The position numbers and the translations under genes were made by a program. The notes beneath the pieces are model-generated. The model was not told the DNA's origin and did not search any database. It worked only from the letters and a program-made list of their open reading frames with translations. A DNA stretch of 64,000 nucleotides from Hyphomicrobium sp. CS1GBMeth3. Its GTDB lineage: Bacteria > Pseudomonadota > Alphaproteobacteria > Rhizobiales > Hyphomicrobiaceae. Below are positions 17,023 through 25,863 of this stretch, piece by piece. Where the stretch lies: positions 434,001 through 498,000 of the forward strand of contig NZ_FPHO01000002.1 of assembly GCF_900117455.1 (NCBI RefSeq), in the 5' to 3' direction. The first letter of the stretch is position 1; each line of letters begins with the position of its first letter.

Positions 17023-18329
17023 ATGGGTCAGGCGGACGCGCGGGCGGAGCCGGGGTCGCTCGCGTATCGGATGCTCCGGCGTGCGGTCGAGATCGAGCGC
17101 GCAGAGATTGCGGCGGCGGTCGGCTCGTTCGTCACCTTCGCGCTCGTGCTTGGTGGCTACTATCTGATCCGGCCCGTGCGCGAGAATATCAGCGCGGAGG
17201 CCACCGCCGATCAGCGCCAGCTCTGGTTCATCCTGGTGTTCGCCATCATGGCCGCGGCGGTTCCGGTGTTTGGGTGGATCGTGGCGCGGGTGCCCCGCGC
17301 GGCGGTGCTTCCGGCTCTCTATGCGTTTTTTGTCGCGCTCATGATCTTCTTTGGCTGGCGCTCGGCAGCGGCGATGCGGGTGGGCTAGGTGGGGCGTTCT
17401 TCGTCTTCGGCAGCGTGTTCAACCTGTTCGTGGTGTCATTGTTCTGGATCCTGATGTCGGATCTCTACGACAGCGCGCAGGCTAAGCGACTCTACGGGTT
17501 CATTGCAGCCGGCGGCACCACCGGGGCCGTGCTCGGGCCGCTGGCGGCGAACGGGCTGGTGCCGGTTGTCGGTCAGGACAATCTGCTGCTCGTCGCGGCG
17601 CTGGTGTTTGCACTTGCGGCCGTGCTGTCGGTCTGGCTGAGGCGCGTCGCGGTGGATGGCGCCGCGCATGACAACGCGATCGAGGCGCCGCCGACGCTGC
17701 GCACGCTCCTCTCGGGTGCGGAGCGCGTGGTGCGCGACAGCTATCTCTTGCGGATCGCAATCTACGTGCTGATCGCGAACCTGCTGTCGACGTTCTTTTA
17801 TCTCGAGCAATCGCGGCTCGCGGGCGAGACGATCGCCGATGCCGGTGAGCGGGTGCAATTCTTCGCCGAACGCGATCTGATCACGAGCGTGCTTACGGTG
17901 CTCGTGCAGGTCTTCCTGACCGGACGCATCATGGAGCGGTTTGGCGTCAGTGCCGCGGCCGCCGTGCTGCCCGCCGTCACCATCGCTGGCCTGGCCCTCT
18001 ACGCTGCATTGCCGGACCTCTATATCGTGGCCGGGATCATGGTCGCCGAGCGTGTCGCCGCGTTCGCGCTCTCGAACCCGGCGCTCAAGGTTCTCTACAC
18101 GGCGGTCGATGTGGACGAGCGCTACAAGGCGCAGAACTTCGTCGACACCGTTGTGTACCGTGGCGGAGACGCTCTGTCCGGAGCTCTGCTCAATGGCCTC
18201 ACGAAGTCTGCGGGGTTCTCGTTTGTCAGTGTGGCGCTGATCTCAATTCCGGTCGCGGGCCTCTGGCTCGCCCTTTCAGCCCGCTTCGACCGGGCGCTCA
18301 ATGCGCGTGTCGCCGAGCACGTTCGCTGA
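17023..18329 (+). pseudogene. Nucleotide (ATP/ADP translocase-like) or MFS transporter, frameshifted
   Basis: Two overlapping frames together encode one roughly 435-aa membrane protein. The first (17023-17388) gives the N-terminal helices (GSFVTFALVLGGYYLIRPVREN, typical of the Npt/Tlc-like group). It stops at TAG 17386. The protein continues in the -1 frame from about 17340 with GGAFFVFGSVFNLFVVSLFW to 18329. The join lies between TTTGGCTGG and GGGGCGTTC (about 17350-17395). No convincing slippery heptamer is visible, so either the gene is broken or the sequence has an indel. It may have been co-transcribed with the DHPS-like gene. Confidence 0.75.
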
Positions 18330-18356
18330 CGGTGGGTGATGGCTGACCCACCGTCA
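18327..18356. terminator. Bidirectional terminator between convergent genes
   Basis: Perfect 11-bp inverted repeat TGACGGTGGGT/ACCCACCGTCA with an 8-nt loop. It starts inside the stop region of the transporter and ends 12 bp before the stop of the convergent zinc alcohol dehydrogenase. Confidence 0.75.
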
Positions 18357-18367
18357 GAACGCTGCTC

Positions 18368-19444
18368 TCAGGGCGTAATGGCGACCTTCAGCACCCCATC
18401 GCGCTGGTTGGCGAACAGGTCGTATGCCTCTTCTATCCGGTCCAGCTTGAAGCGATGGGTGACGAGGCCGCTGAGATCGACGCGGCCGGAGGCGACGACC
18501 TCCATCATGCGCCGCATCCGCTCCTTGCCGCCGGGGCAGAGCGTGGTGCGGATCGAGGTGTCGGTGAGGCCGGCACCGAAGGCATCGAGAGGAATGGTGA
18601 GATCGGTCGAATAGACACCGAGACTCGACAGCACGCCACCGGGACGCAGGACGCGGAGCGCGGATTCGAATGTGCGCTGTGTGCCGAGGGCCTCGATGGC
18701 GACATCGACGCCGCGTCCGTCGGTCAATCGCAAGATCGCCTCGATTGGGTCCTCGGCCTTGAAATCGACGACGTGGGTGGCGCCTAGGCGCTTGGCCATC
18801 TCGATCCGTGCCGGGACGGATTCGACGGCGATGATCATCGTCGCACCCATGAGCTTGGCGCCTGCCGTGGCGCAGAGCCCGATCGGGCCTTGCGCGAACA
18901 CCGCCACCGCATCGCCGATCTTCACGCCACCCGTCTCGGCGCCGGAGAAGCCCGTCGACATGATGTCAGGGCACATCAGCACCTGCTCGTCGGTGACGTG
19001 CTCCGGGATCGGCGCAAGGTTTGCCATCGCATCCGGTACGCGAAAGTACTCGGCCTGGCAGCCGTCAATCGTGTTTCCGAACTTCCAGCCGCCGAGCGGC
19101 TTCCAGCCGTGTTTGGTGCCGGCGCCGTCTTGCGAGCCGCAGCCGCAGAGGCAGGCGTTGCTCCAACCGGAAGGCGTGATGGCGCCCACGATGACGCGCT
19201 GGCCTTCCTCATAGCCCGTCACGGCGGAGCCGAGCTTCTCGATGATGCCGACCGGCTCGTGGCCGATGGTCAGGCCCTTGGCCACCGGATACTCGCCTTT
19301 GCGGATGTGAACGTCGGTGCCGCAGATCGTCGTGGTTGTCACGCGGATCAGCGCGTCGTTCGGTCCGATATCAGGGACCGGTTTCTCGTCGAGGACGATT
19401 CGTCCCTTCTCTACGAAGATCGCCGCTTTCATCTTCTGCGCCAT
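18368..19444 (-). CDS. Zinc-dependent alcohol dehydrogenase (MDR superfamily)
   Basis: 358 aa, cytosolic NAD(P)-dependent dehydrogenase of the threonine/isopropanol dehydrogenase branch. Catalytic zinc ligands are in TICGTDVH (Cys near 41) and GHEP (His-Glu near 62-63). The Rossmann fold shows VFAQGPIGLCATAGAKLMGA near 180-200. The Cys cluster SNACLCGCGS (near 95-104) differs from the usual four-Cys structural-zinc lobe, and CPDIMSTGF follows. The ATG at 19444 has GGAGAG upstream. An FNR-like dyad with one mismatch precedes it. Substrate unknown; secondary alcohols or formaldehyde-related substrates are possible. Confidence 0.88.
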   Translation of the reverse strand: MAQKMKAAIFVEKGRIVLDEKPVPDIGPNDALIRVTTTTICGTDVHIRKGEYPVAKGLTIGHEPVGIIEKLGSAVTGYEEGQRVIVGAITPSGWSNACLCGCGSQDGAGTKHGWKPLGGWKFGNTIDGCQAEYFRVPDAMANLAPIPEHVTDEQVLMCPDIMSTGFSGAETGGVKIGDAVAVFAQGPIGLCATAGAKLMGATMIIAVESVPARIEMAKRLGATHVVDFKAEDPIEAILRLTDGRGVDVAIEALGTQRTFESALRVLRPGGVLSSLGVYSTDLTIPLDAFGAGLTDTSIRTTLCPGGKERMRRMMEVVASGRVDLSGLVTHRFKLDRIEEAYDLFANQRDGVLKVAITP

Positions 19445-19501
19445 AGCTGCTCTCCATCCGTTTGTGTTGCGATGGACTTAGCGCCGGGAGATCGGTACGC
19501 C

Positions 19502-19515
19502 TTGATTGATAACAA
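19502..19515. promoter_or_regulatory. Degenerate FNR/FixK-like dyad before the zinc alcohol dehydrogenase
   Basis: TTGATTGATAACAA differs from TTGA-N6-TCAA at one position. It lies about 58 bp before the start codon at 19444. Confidence 0.25.
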
Positions 19516-19592
19516 GGCCGATGGAGAGAGCGGGCAGGCTGCGTGTGCCGGGCTTGATCAATGGTTGGCCCGATCGATCAGTTTTTAAGGGC

Positions 19593-19748
19593 TCAATCGT
19601 CGTCGTCCTCATCGCAGGGGATAGGATACTCGACGGCGGGATCAATGCAGTCCTCTTCCTGGATCGTCGCGCGCGTGGGCGCGGCGACGCCGACGGTGAT
19701 CAAGATCAGCGCCAGGAGCGCAAGCATCAGGGCTGTTACAGGCTTCAT
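19593..19748 (-). CDS. Very small exported acidic protein
   Basis: 51 aa: a hydrophobic N-terminal segment (ALMLALLALILITVGVAAP) followed by a short acidic tail with two cysteines, ending EDDDD. This is a signal peptide or membrane anchor with a 25-residue periplasmic part. The ATG at 19748 was chosen because the signal begins there. No family recognised. Located upstream of, and divergent from, the LysR gene. Confidence 0.45.
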   Translation of the reverse strand: MKPVTALMLALLALILITVGVAAPTRATIQEEDCIDPAVEYPIPCDEDDDD

Positions 19749-19938
19749 GTGGCGGTCCATATGGACGCAAGCAGTGGGATTTTTACGCCGGTAGGTGGGG
19801 TGGAAAAAGGGCGAGGGAACTCGGCGCGGCAACATCTTGCGCGTTTTGCGCAGCACTGACATCCTCGTCATAATCTTGATGTAATAAGTCAAGATATGGC
19901 ACTGTGCCGCCGTCGTGCCCCCAAGCGGAGCCTGCTCC

Positions 19939-20859
19939 ATGTTCATTCGTCAGATGACCTATCTCGTCGCGCTTGCCCGCGAGAAGCACTTTGGGCGGGC
20001 GGCCGACGTATGTAACGTCACGCAGCCAACGCTCTCGTCCGGTCTCAAGGCGCTGGAGCGGGAGCTGGACATGCGGCTCGTCATCCGTGAGCCGCGCTTC
20101 ATGGGGCTAACGCCCGAGGGTGAGCGGGTCGTCGAGTGGGCAGGGCAGATCCTCGCCGACTACGAAAGCCTGAAGCAGGACGTCGAGGTGTTCCGGGGCG
20201 GGCTACGCGGCACGCTGCGCCTCGGGGTCATCCCGGCGGCAATGCCGGCCGTGGGCAGGCTCATCGCGCCGTTCTCCAATAAATTTCCGCAGGTTTCGGT
20301 TGATGTTCAGTCGATGACGTCTGCCGAGATACAGCGCGGGCTGGACCGCTTCGAGCTCGACGCGGGGCTCACCTATCTCGAGAACGAGCCGCTTTCGCGC
20401 GTGCGCAAAGCGGCGCTCTACCGCGAGCGCTATCTGTTCGTGACCAGTCGGGACGGCCCCTGGGCAAATGCGTCGAGCATTACGTGGGCCGAGGCCACGG
20501 GAGCAAACCTTTGTCTGCTCAATGAAAGCATGCAGAACCGGCGGGTGCTCAACAATCTGGCCGGCTCCTTGGGGTTCGACCTTTCACCGACCGTCACTAC
20601 GAACTCGTATCTCGCCGTCTGCTCGCATGTGGGCAGCGGCGCCTGGTCGAGCATCGTGCCGCACACGTTCGCCTACATTTTCGCGGGCTGCGAGGATCTG
20701 GTGCTGATCGATCTCGTCGATCCTGTGCACAGCCAGACCATCGGGCTCGTGGCTTCCGATCGCGATCCGTTGCCGCCGCTGGCGCGCGCATTAATGAAGC
20801 TGGCGATGCGCATCAATCTCGAGGTCACCCTCGACAACAAGGCGCTGGCGGCGGCCTGA
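19939..20859 (+). CDS. LysR-family transcriptional regulator
   Basis: 306 aa. The N-terminal winged helix-turn-helix (residues 1-60: FIRQMTYLVALAREKHFGRAADVCNVTQPTLSSGLKALE, written here in part) is followed by a two-lobed effector-binding domain (about 90-300). The start at 19939 places MFIRQM at the N-terminus, as usual in this branch. The next gene in the same direction, 250 bp downstream, is NAD-dependent formate dehydrogenase, so it may control formate oxidation. This is inference from position; the effector is unknown. Confidence 0.9.
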   Translation: MFIRQMTYLVALAREKHFGRAADVCNVTQPTLSSGLKALERELDMRLVIREPRFMGLTPEGERVVEWAGQILADYESLKQDVEVFRGGLRGTLRLGVIPAAMPAVGRLIAPFSNKFPQVSVDVQSMTSAEIQRGLDRFELDAGLTYLENEPLSRVRKAALYRERYLFVTSRDGPWANASSITWAEATGANLCLLNESMQNRRVLNNLAGSLGFDLSPTVTTNSYLAVCSHVGSGAWSSIVPHTFAYIFAGCEDLVLIDLVDPVHSQTIGLVASDRDPLPPLARALMKLAMRINLEVTLDNKALAAA

Positions 20860-21112
20860 TCGATACCGTCAATCGAGTGTTCCAGCGCATTAATTTGACC
20901 CACTCGCCCTGAAAACCCAGATTTCGCGGGCCTTGGCGAACGTAAGGGGCCTGCAAGGAGTTCCAGTCGCTGAGGCGAGGAAGCGCGAGGAGTTTAATGC
21001 GGCGCAAAAGATCGCCGCAGCCCTCATTCGAGCTCTTTCGAAGTCCGGCCTTCGCCGGCCGATGCGCTGCCTCATGTCCGATCCCAGGAGGCGAACCTGA
21101 AGGAGATGAATG

Positions 21113-22312
21113 ATGGCAAAGATCGTATGTGTTCTCTATGACGACCCCGTCGACGGCTATCCGAAGTCCTACGCCCGCGACGACATTCCGAAGATCACCA
21201 AGTATCCCGACGGGCAGACGGCGCCTACGCCCTCGGCCATCGATTTCAGACCGGGTGAGCTGCTTGGCAGCGTCTCGGGCGAACTCGGGCTGCGGAAGTT
21301 TCTTGAAAAGGCCGGGCACACGCTGGTTGTCACGTCCGATAAGGACGGCGCCAACTCGAAGCTCGACCAGGAGCTGTCCGACGCTGAGATCGTGATCTCG
21401 CAGCCGTTCTGGCCGGCCTACATGACGGCGGAGCGCATCGCCAAGGCGCCAAAGCTCAAGATGATCGTGACGGCGGGCATCGGCTCCGATCACACGGACC
21501 TGCAGGCCGCCATCGATCGCGGCATCACGGTCGCGGAGGTGACCTACTGCAACTCGAACAGCGTCGCCGAGCACGTGGTCATGCAGATGCTCTCGCTCGT
21601 GCGGAACTACATCCCCTCCTACAATTGGGTGATCAAGGGCGGCTGGAACATCGCCGACTGCGTGGCGCGCTCCTACGATATCGAGGGCATGCACGTCGGC
21701 ACGGTGGCGGCAGGCCGCATCGGGCTGCGCGTGCTGCGACTCCTGAAGCCGTTCGACGTGCACCTCCACTACACGGATCGGCACCGGCTGCCGGCGGAGG
21801 TCGAGAAGGAGCTCAACCTCACGTTCCACGAGAAGCCCGAGAGCATGTATCCGGTTTGCGATGTCGTGACGCTCAACTGTCCGCTCCACCCGGAGACGGA
21901 GCACATGATCAACGACAAGACGCTCAAGCTGTTCAAGCGCGGCACCTATCTCGTCAACACGGCGCGCGGCAAGCTGTGCGATCGCGATGCCATCGTGCGC
22001 GCGCTCGAAAGCGGACAGCTCGCGGGCTACGCGGGCGACGTGTGGTTCCCGCAGCCTCCGCCGCAGGACCATCCGTGGCGATCGATGCCTCATCATGGCA
22101 TGACGCCACATATCTCGGGCACGTCGCTCTCGGCGCAGACGCGCTATGCGGCGGGCGTGCGTGAGATCCTCGAGTGCTATTTCGCCGGTAAACCGATCCG
22201 CGACGAGTACCTGATCGTACAAGGCGGCAAGCTCGCGGGCGTGGGTGCGCATTCCTACAGTGCCGGCAATGCGACCGGCGGCTCGGAGGAAGCCGCGAAG
22301 TTCAAACGCTGA
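21113..22312 (+). CDS. fdh: NAD-dependent formate dehydrogenase
   Basis: Metal-free, cofactor-independent formate dehydrogenase of the D-2-hydroxyacid dehydrogenase family. It oxidises formate to CO2 with NAD+, the last dissimilatory step in methylotrophs. The 399-aa sequence can be recognised block by block as the Pseudomonas sp. 101 type: VLYDDPVDGYPKSYARDD at the N-terminus, SQPFWPAY, the nucleotide-binding GTVAAGRIGLRVL, the NAD-selecting Asp in HYTDRHRLP, and NTARGKLCDRDA. The catalytic His is in MTPHISGT, and the end is GNATGGSEEAAKFKR. The second of two adjacent ATGs (21113) is better spaced from AAGGAG. A terminator follows immediately. Confidence 0.97.
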   Translation: MAKIVCVLYDDPVDGYPKSYARDDIPKITKYPDGQTAPTPSAIDFRPGELLGSVSGELGLRKFLEKAGHTLVVTSDKDGANSKLDQELSDAEIVISQPFWPAYMTAERIAKAPKLKMIVTAGIGSDHTDLQAAIDRGITVAEVTYCNSNSVAEHVVMQMLSLVRNYIPSYNWVIKGGWNIADCVARSYDIEGMHVGTVAAGRIGLRVLRLLKPFDVHLHYTDRHRLPAEVEKELNLTFHEKPESMYPVCDVVTLNCPLHPETEHMINDKTLKLFKRGTYLVNTARGKLCDRDAIVRALESGQLAGYAGDVWFPQPPPQDHPWRSMPHHGMTPHISGTSLSAQTRYAAGVREILECYFAGKPIRDEYLIVQGGKLAGVGAHSYSAGNATGGSEEAAKFKR

Positions 22313-22317
22313 ATGCG

Positions 22318-22353
22318 AACACCGGCGGGCCCGCCCGGAGCCCGCCGGTGTTT
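22318..22353 (+). terminator. Terminator of formate dehydrogenase
   Basis: Perfect 13-bp inverted repeat AACACCGGCGGGC/GCCCGCCGGTGTT with a 9-nt loop, starting six bases after the fdh stop. The T-run is short. Confidence 0.8.
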
Positions 22354-22378
22354 CCATGTTTCAGGGGGGGATTCCGCT

Positions 22379-22894
22379 ATGTCCAACATCGAGTCTACGG
22401 TGCTCCGCCGCACCGCGCTCAGGGGTGCGCTCGATCGCGTCAAAAGTGCGCCATGGTTGGCGGCTGGGCTTGCCGGATTTGGTGGATTCCTGACCATTGC
22501 GCTTCTGGCGAGCCTTAACGCGGCGGATATCCTGCCGCTGCTGATCGCGCCGTTTGGCGCGAGCAGCGTACTCGTGTTCGGTGCACCTCAAAGCCCGTTC
22601 GCTCGCCCGCGCAACGTGATCGGTGGACATGTCGTGGCGGCGGTCATGGGGCTCGTCGCCGTGTCTCTGCTCGGGCCGGGTCCACTTGCCATGGCCTTGG
22701 GCGTGGGGCTCGCGATCGCGGCCATGATGGTATCGGATACGGTGCATCCGCCGGCAGGGGCGAATCCGATCGTGGTGGCGTTGACGGGGGTCGGCTGGTC
22801 GTTTCTCGCCGCGCCTGTGTTCGTTGGTGCAGTGGCGATTGTTGCGATGGGGCTCGCCTATCGACGGCTCGCCGCCGGTCGTCTGGCGCGTTGA
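22379..22894 (+). CDS. HPP-family membrane protein
   Basis: 171 aa with about four membrane helices and the family hallmark DTVHPPAGANP near residue 120, plus the upstream IAPFGASSVLVFGAP block. HPP proteins are small integral membrane proteins; a plant homologue has been linked to nitrite transport, but the bacterial role is not established. The ATG at 22379 was chosen for family length. The upstream sequence in this frame is the fdh terminator. Confidence 0.85.
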   Translation: MSNIESTVLRRTALRGALDRVKSAPWLAAGLAGFGGFLTIALLASLNAADILPLLIAPFGASSVLVFGAPQSPFARPRNVIGGHVVAAVMGLVAVSLLGPGPLAMALGVGLAIAAMMVSDTVHPPAGANPIVVALTGVGWSFLAAPVFVGAVAIVAMGLAYRRLAAGRLAR

Positions 22895-22906
22895 GGCGTA
22901 GGCTTC

Positions 22907-23635
22907 CTATCCGTGATGCAGCGGAGCGCGCAGCCAGGCACGGCCGTCGCTGGCGATGAAGCGCATGATCTGCTCGTGCAACTCGTAGGCGGTCTCGACA
23001 TGGCAGGTCGCGCTCACGGCGCGCACGGAGAATGAGCTGTAGCCGTACGTGACGAGGATCACCGGGAGGCCGGCCGCCACGGCCGCGCCGGTGTCGGCGC
23101 CCGTATCACCGATCATCAGCGTGCGCTCCGGTGTGCCGCCCGCGAGCGCGATCGCTTCGCGCAGCGGGCGCGGATCCGGCTTCTTGGCGCGATCATCGCG
23201 AAAGCCGACCACGGCGTCGAACATATCGAGGATGCCGAGCTGGTCGAGGATCTGGAGCGAAATCCGCTCGACCTTGTTGGTGCACACGGCCATGCGCGCG
23301 CCGCTCCGCTTGACGTCATCCAGAAGCTCGGGGATGCCGGAGTAGAGGCGTGAGAGTCGCACCGGTGTCTGCGCATAGGTGTTGATGAACCGGTTCAACG
23401 CCTCGCCTGCCTCTCCCGCGGGCAGATCGAGCCGTTTGGCGACGATTGCGCGCCAGAAGAAGCCGCTCAAGCCTTCGCCCATCATCATCGCGCCCTCGTC
23501 CGGGCTCAAAGTGCCGATGCCGTAATGCTCAAGGGCGCGGTCGAAGGCGGCGCAAATGTCGGCTACGGTATCGACCAGAGTGCCGTCGAGGTCAAAAACG
23601 ATGGTCAACGGGATGGGCGGCAGCGGTGTTTTCAT
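22907..23635 (-). CDS. HAD-family phosphatase, phosphoglycolate phosphatase-like
   Basis: 242 aa. HAD motif I FDLDGTLVDT (residues 14-23), motif II VCTNK (near 117), motif III Lys in AKKPDP and motif IV MIGDTGADTGAA (near 173) are all intact, with an alpha-helical cap between I and II. This is the Gph/PGP branch, which removes 2-phosphoglycolate or other small phosphoesters. Convergent with the HPP gene. The FNR-type gene is 111 bp upstream on the same strand. Confidence 0.82.
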   Translation of the reverse strand: MKTPLPPIPLTIVFDLDGTLVDTVADICAAFDRALEHYGIGTLSPDEGAMMMGEGLSGFFWRAIVAKRLDLPAGEAGEALNRFINTYAQTPVRLSRLYSGIPELLDDVKRSGARMAVCTNKVERISLQILDQLGILDMFDAVVGFRDDRAKKPDPRPLREAIALAGGTPERTLMIGDTGADTGAAVAAGLPVILVTYGYSSFSVRAVSATCHVETAYELHEQIMRFIASDGRAWLRAPLHHG

Positions 23636-23746
23636 GGTGATCCTCTCGTCCGTCGTCGTTGCGGAGGGTTGTGAGAGGTCTCTCGGACCGATGCGATCTG
23701 AACGCGGAAGCGCGGTTCTGGTTCGATCGGTCGCGAAGTTGGTTAG

Positions 23747-24484
23747 CTAGGCGGGTTCCGCGATCAATGAATTCGCGGCGTCCGTGCAGGCTCTGAGCCG
23801 CGGCATGTCCAGCACCTCGAAATGGCGCCGCCCCGAGGTGGCAATGATGCCGCGGGCCTTGAGGCGGGTAATCTGGCGGCACACAGTCTCGAGCCGCAAG
23901 CCCAGGCACTCGGCCATCTCTTGACGTGACAGCGGTAGCAGCATGCCGGTACGAGGTGTCGGGCTCTGGCCCGACGACGAGGGCGGTGCGAGGCGCTCCG
24001 TGATCATGCGGAGCAGGGCCGCGACTCTCTCGAGCGCCGTCGTGCGCCCGAGCAGGAAGGCCCACTCCCGCGCCGTATCCAGGTCTCCGGCGATGCGTTT
24101 CAAAAGGGCGCGCTCGACGCTCGGATGCTCGCGCATCAGGGTGTCGAAGGCACGCCCCGAGAAGCTGCAGAGCTCGAGGTTGGTTGCTGCCTCCGCCGAC
24201 ATGTTCGGGTTCTCGGAGAAGGGTCGTCCGACGAAATCGGAGGGGAATTGCAGCCCCACGATCTGCTGACGCCCGTCAGGCTTGGTGATGACCAGCTTGA
24301 CGACACCGGAGATGATCAAGGCAAGGGACTGGGATTGGCGCGCTGCACCGTAGAGGCTCCGTCCTGCCGGGATCCGCAAGCGGTGGGAGATGCCAGCGAG
24401 GGCGCACGCCGCTTCGTCGCCTATGGCGCCACACAAGGATGTCGCCTGCACGGGGCAGCGAGTGCATCGGAGGGGTATAGCCAT
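23747..24484 (-). CDS. Crp/Fnr-family regulator with FNR-type N-terminal cysteines
   Basis: 245 aa. The N-terminus carries C-x2-C-x7-C (Cys7, Cys10, Cys18), plus a later Cys near 107 in LELCSFSG. This is the spacing expected of an oxygen-labile 4Fe-4S FNR/FnrN protein. A cyclic-nucleotide-like beta-roll spans about 25-120, a dimer helix about 130-160, and a winged HTH is at the C-terminus (MAECLGLRLETVCRQITRLK). FNR proteins normally read E-x2-S-R in the recognition helix; here it is E-T-V-C-R, with Cys replacing Ser. A perfect TTGA-N6-TCAA box lies 70 bp upstream, suggesting autoregulation. Confidence 0.88.
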   Translation of the reverse strand: MAIPLRCTRCPVQATSLCGAIGDEAACALAGISHRLRIPAGRSLYGAARQSQSLALIISGVVKLVITKPDGRQQIVGLQFPSDFVGRPFSENPNMSAEAATNLELCSFSGRAFDTLMREHPSVERALLKRIAGDLDTAREWAFLLGRTTALERVAALLRMITERLAPPSSSGQSPTPRTGMLLPLSRQEMAECLGLRLETVCRQITRLKARGIIATSGRRHFEVLDMPRLRACTDAANSLIAEPA

Positions 24485-24553
24485 GCTTGCGGCCGGTCGC
24501 GCTCTCTCGGGATTCGTTTGGCCGCGAGTATGCGCTGCTGGCGATGGGCGGAA

Positions 24554-24567
24554 TTGACCGCGATCAA
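24554..24567. promoter_or_regulatory. FNR box upstream of the FNR-type gene
   Basis: TTGACCGCGATCAA is a perfect 5-bp half-site pair (TTGAC-N4-ATCAA) apart from the usual T/C variation. It lies 70 bp before the start codon at 24484 and is probably autoregulatory. Confidence 0.6.
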
Positions 24568-24585
24568 TGCCGTCGGTGACGCGCG

Positions 24586-24894
24586 TCAGCCGCCGTCGGT
24601 GCCGCTATCGGTCGGGACGTCGAACAGGTCGACGGCGTGGGTCAGGTGCTCGAGGGCGATATCCGCATGCCCAAGGCCCTCGTTTGGAAGTGAGGCAAGA
24701 GCTGCGTGGAGATCCTCGAAGCCACTCTCGGCGGCGGGGCCTGCGGAGAGGATGTCGGCCAGGATGGGGCCTGCCTCGAGATCGAGATGGAATGCCTCGG
24801 CCGTCGCGGTGACGTCCGCGCTCGCTGCGGGCGCGTCCGATGGAGCGACGTTCGTGGCCGAGGATTTCTCGGCCGTGCCATCAGGATTATCCAT
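24586..24894 (-). CDS. Hypothetical acidic small protein
   Basis: 102 aa, acidic, rich in Ala/Asp/Glu. The N-terminus is disordered (MDNPDGTAEKSSATN). A helical segment follows at about 35-95 (EDLHAALASLPNEGLGHADIALEHLTHAVDLFD). No signal peptide, membrane helix or recognised family. An open frame of this length could be chance in GC-rich DNA. The amphipathic helical periodicity and the absence of any competing gene are the only support. Confidence 0.4.
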   Translation of the reverse strand: MDNPDGTAEKSSATNVAPSDAPAASADVTATAEAFHLDLEAGPILADILSAGPAAESGFEDLHAALASLPNEGLGHADIALEHLTHAVDLFDVPTDSGTDGG

Positions 24895-25032
24895 TTCCGG
24901 CTCCGGAGTGCGCGGTGTTGACCCGATATAGGACGCGATTCGAGTTCTTTTCGCAGATTGCGCCGGGCTTCCTTAACAAACCGCGAACGGATGAACCAAG
25001 CCAATTTCCGTGCGTTAGTTGAGACGGCTGGC

Positions 25033-25048
25033 CTGTCGTTTCCGACAG
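25033..25048. promoter_or_regulatory. Lux-box-like dyad upstream of the 235-aa unknown gene
   Basis: CTGTCGTTTCCGACAG has perfect 6-bp arms and fits CT-N12-AG. It shares CTGTC-N6-GACAG with the dyad at 33044 and lies 73 bp before the GTG at 25121. A LuxR gene is encoded convergently next door. Confidence 0.55.
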
Positions 25049-25120
25049 TAGTTGGGGTTGCTGTTCATGGACTAGGCTTTGCTCTGTCAGCGAACCACTG
25101 CCCAACCTAGCGAGGCGCCC

Positions 25121-25828
25121 GTGTTCGATCAGGTCCCCCCATCCAGCCGTTCTGCGACGGGCGCGGGTGCGGGCCGTGCGGAGGCGGACGACGCCAAGGC
25201 GCTGATCGAGCGCGAGCTGATAGATATCGTGCGCTGGCACCTCGCGCGCGAGGCAAGCGCCGCCGAGATCATCCAACGGCTGTCCTATAAGCTCGATCAA
25301 GGATCGGAGCTGGCGGAGCGCGCCCGTGGCTATGCGGGGCGGCTCAAGCTGCTCGTGGCGCGCATCGGCGCATTGCTTCCGGGGACTCCCGTCGCGGCGC
25401 CTAACTTTTTTGCGCCCGGTGTCTGCTCGGAAATGATCATTCAGTCGCTCGATGCTGGGACGGCCCGCAGGGTGCTCATGCAGTTTCTTCAGCATCATGC
25501 CCCTATTCCGTCGGCCACGTTGATCTCGGCCGGTGAAAGACTGCGCTCGAAGGGCTTCGATAAGCTTTGGCAGCGGGTGGCACGGGAGCGCGAGAAGATC
25601 GCGAGCTGGCTTGAGGTTGAGGTGTCTCTGCGGGAGGGGCCTGCTCGATCGCCTGTAGACGCGCGCGGAGAGGATCGGGACCAGGAATCTTTTGCGAGCG
25701 AAACGCAGCCAGCATCACACGCTTCCCAGACGCTGCGGGATGACGAAGAGACGGGAAACCACATGACTGCGCCGCCTGCGACCGCCCGTATCTTCTACAA
25801 CCCGCCGCAGATCGTGAAATGGATGTAG
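25121..25828 (+). CDS. Unknown soluble protein next to the LuxR gene
   Basis: 235 aa from a GTG start; the in-frame codon further upstream is only a TTG. A helical core at about 25-160 includes IERELIDIVRWHLAREASAAE and LISAGERLRSKGFDKLWQRV. A low-complexity acidic/Ser-rich stretch at about 185-215 follows, with a short aromatic tail (FYNPPQIVKWM). No signal peptide or membrane segment, and no family recognised. It is convergent with luxR (35-bp gap) and preceded by a lux-box-like dyad, so it may belong to the same regulon. Confidence 0.6.
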   Translation: MFDQVPPSSRSATGAGAGRAEADDAKALIERELIDIVRWHLAREASAAEIIQRLSYKLDQGSELAERARGYAGRLKLLVARIGALLPGTPVAAPNFFAPGVCSEMIIQSLDAGTARRVLMQFLQHHAPIPSATLISAGERLRSKGFDKLWQRVAREREKIASWLEVEVSLREGPARSPVDARGEDRDQESFASETQPASHASQTLRDDEETGNHMTAPPATARIFYNPPQIVKWM

Positions 25829-25863
25829 ACCGCGTGCGATCAAGCGGGTTGAGCTCGCTTCGA

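Noticed and set aside
17340..17395. Programmed -1 frameshift in the transporter
   Set aside because: No X-XXY-YYZ slippery heptamer in the correct frame and no downstream stem-loop were seen; an indel is simpler.
20825..22357. 510-aa open frame on the minus strand
   Set aside because: Antisense to formate dehydrogenase, which is recognisable along its whole length.
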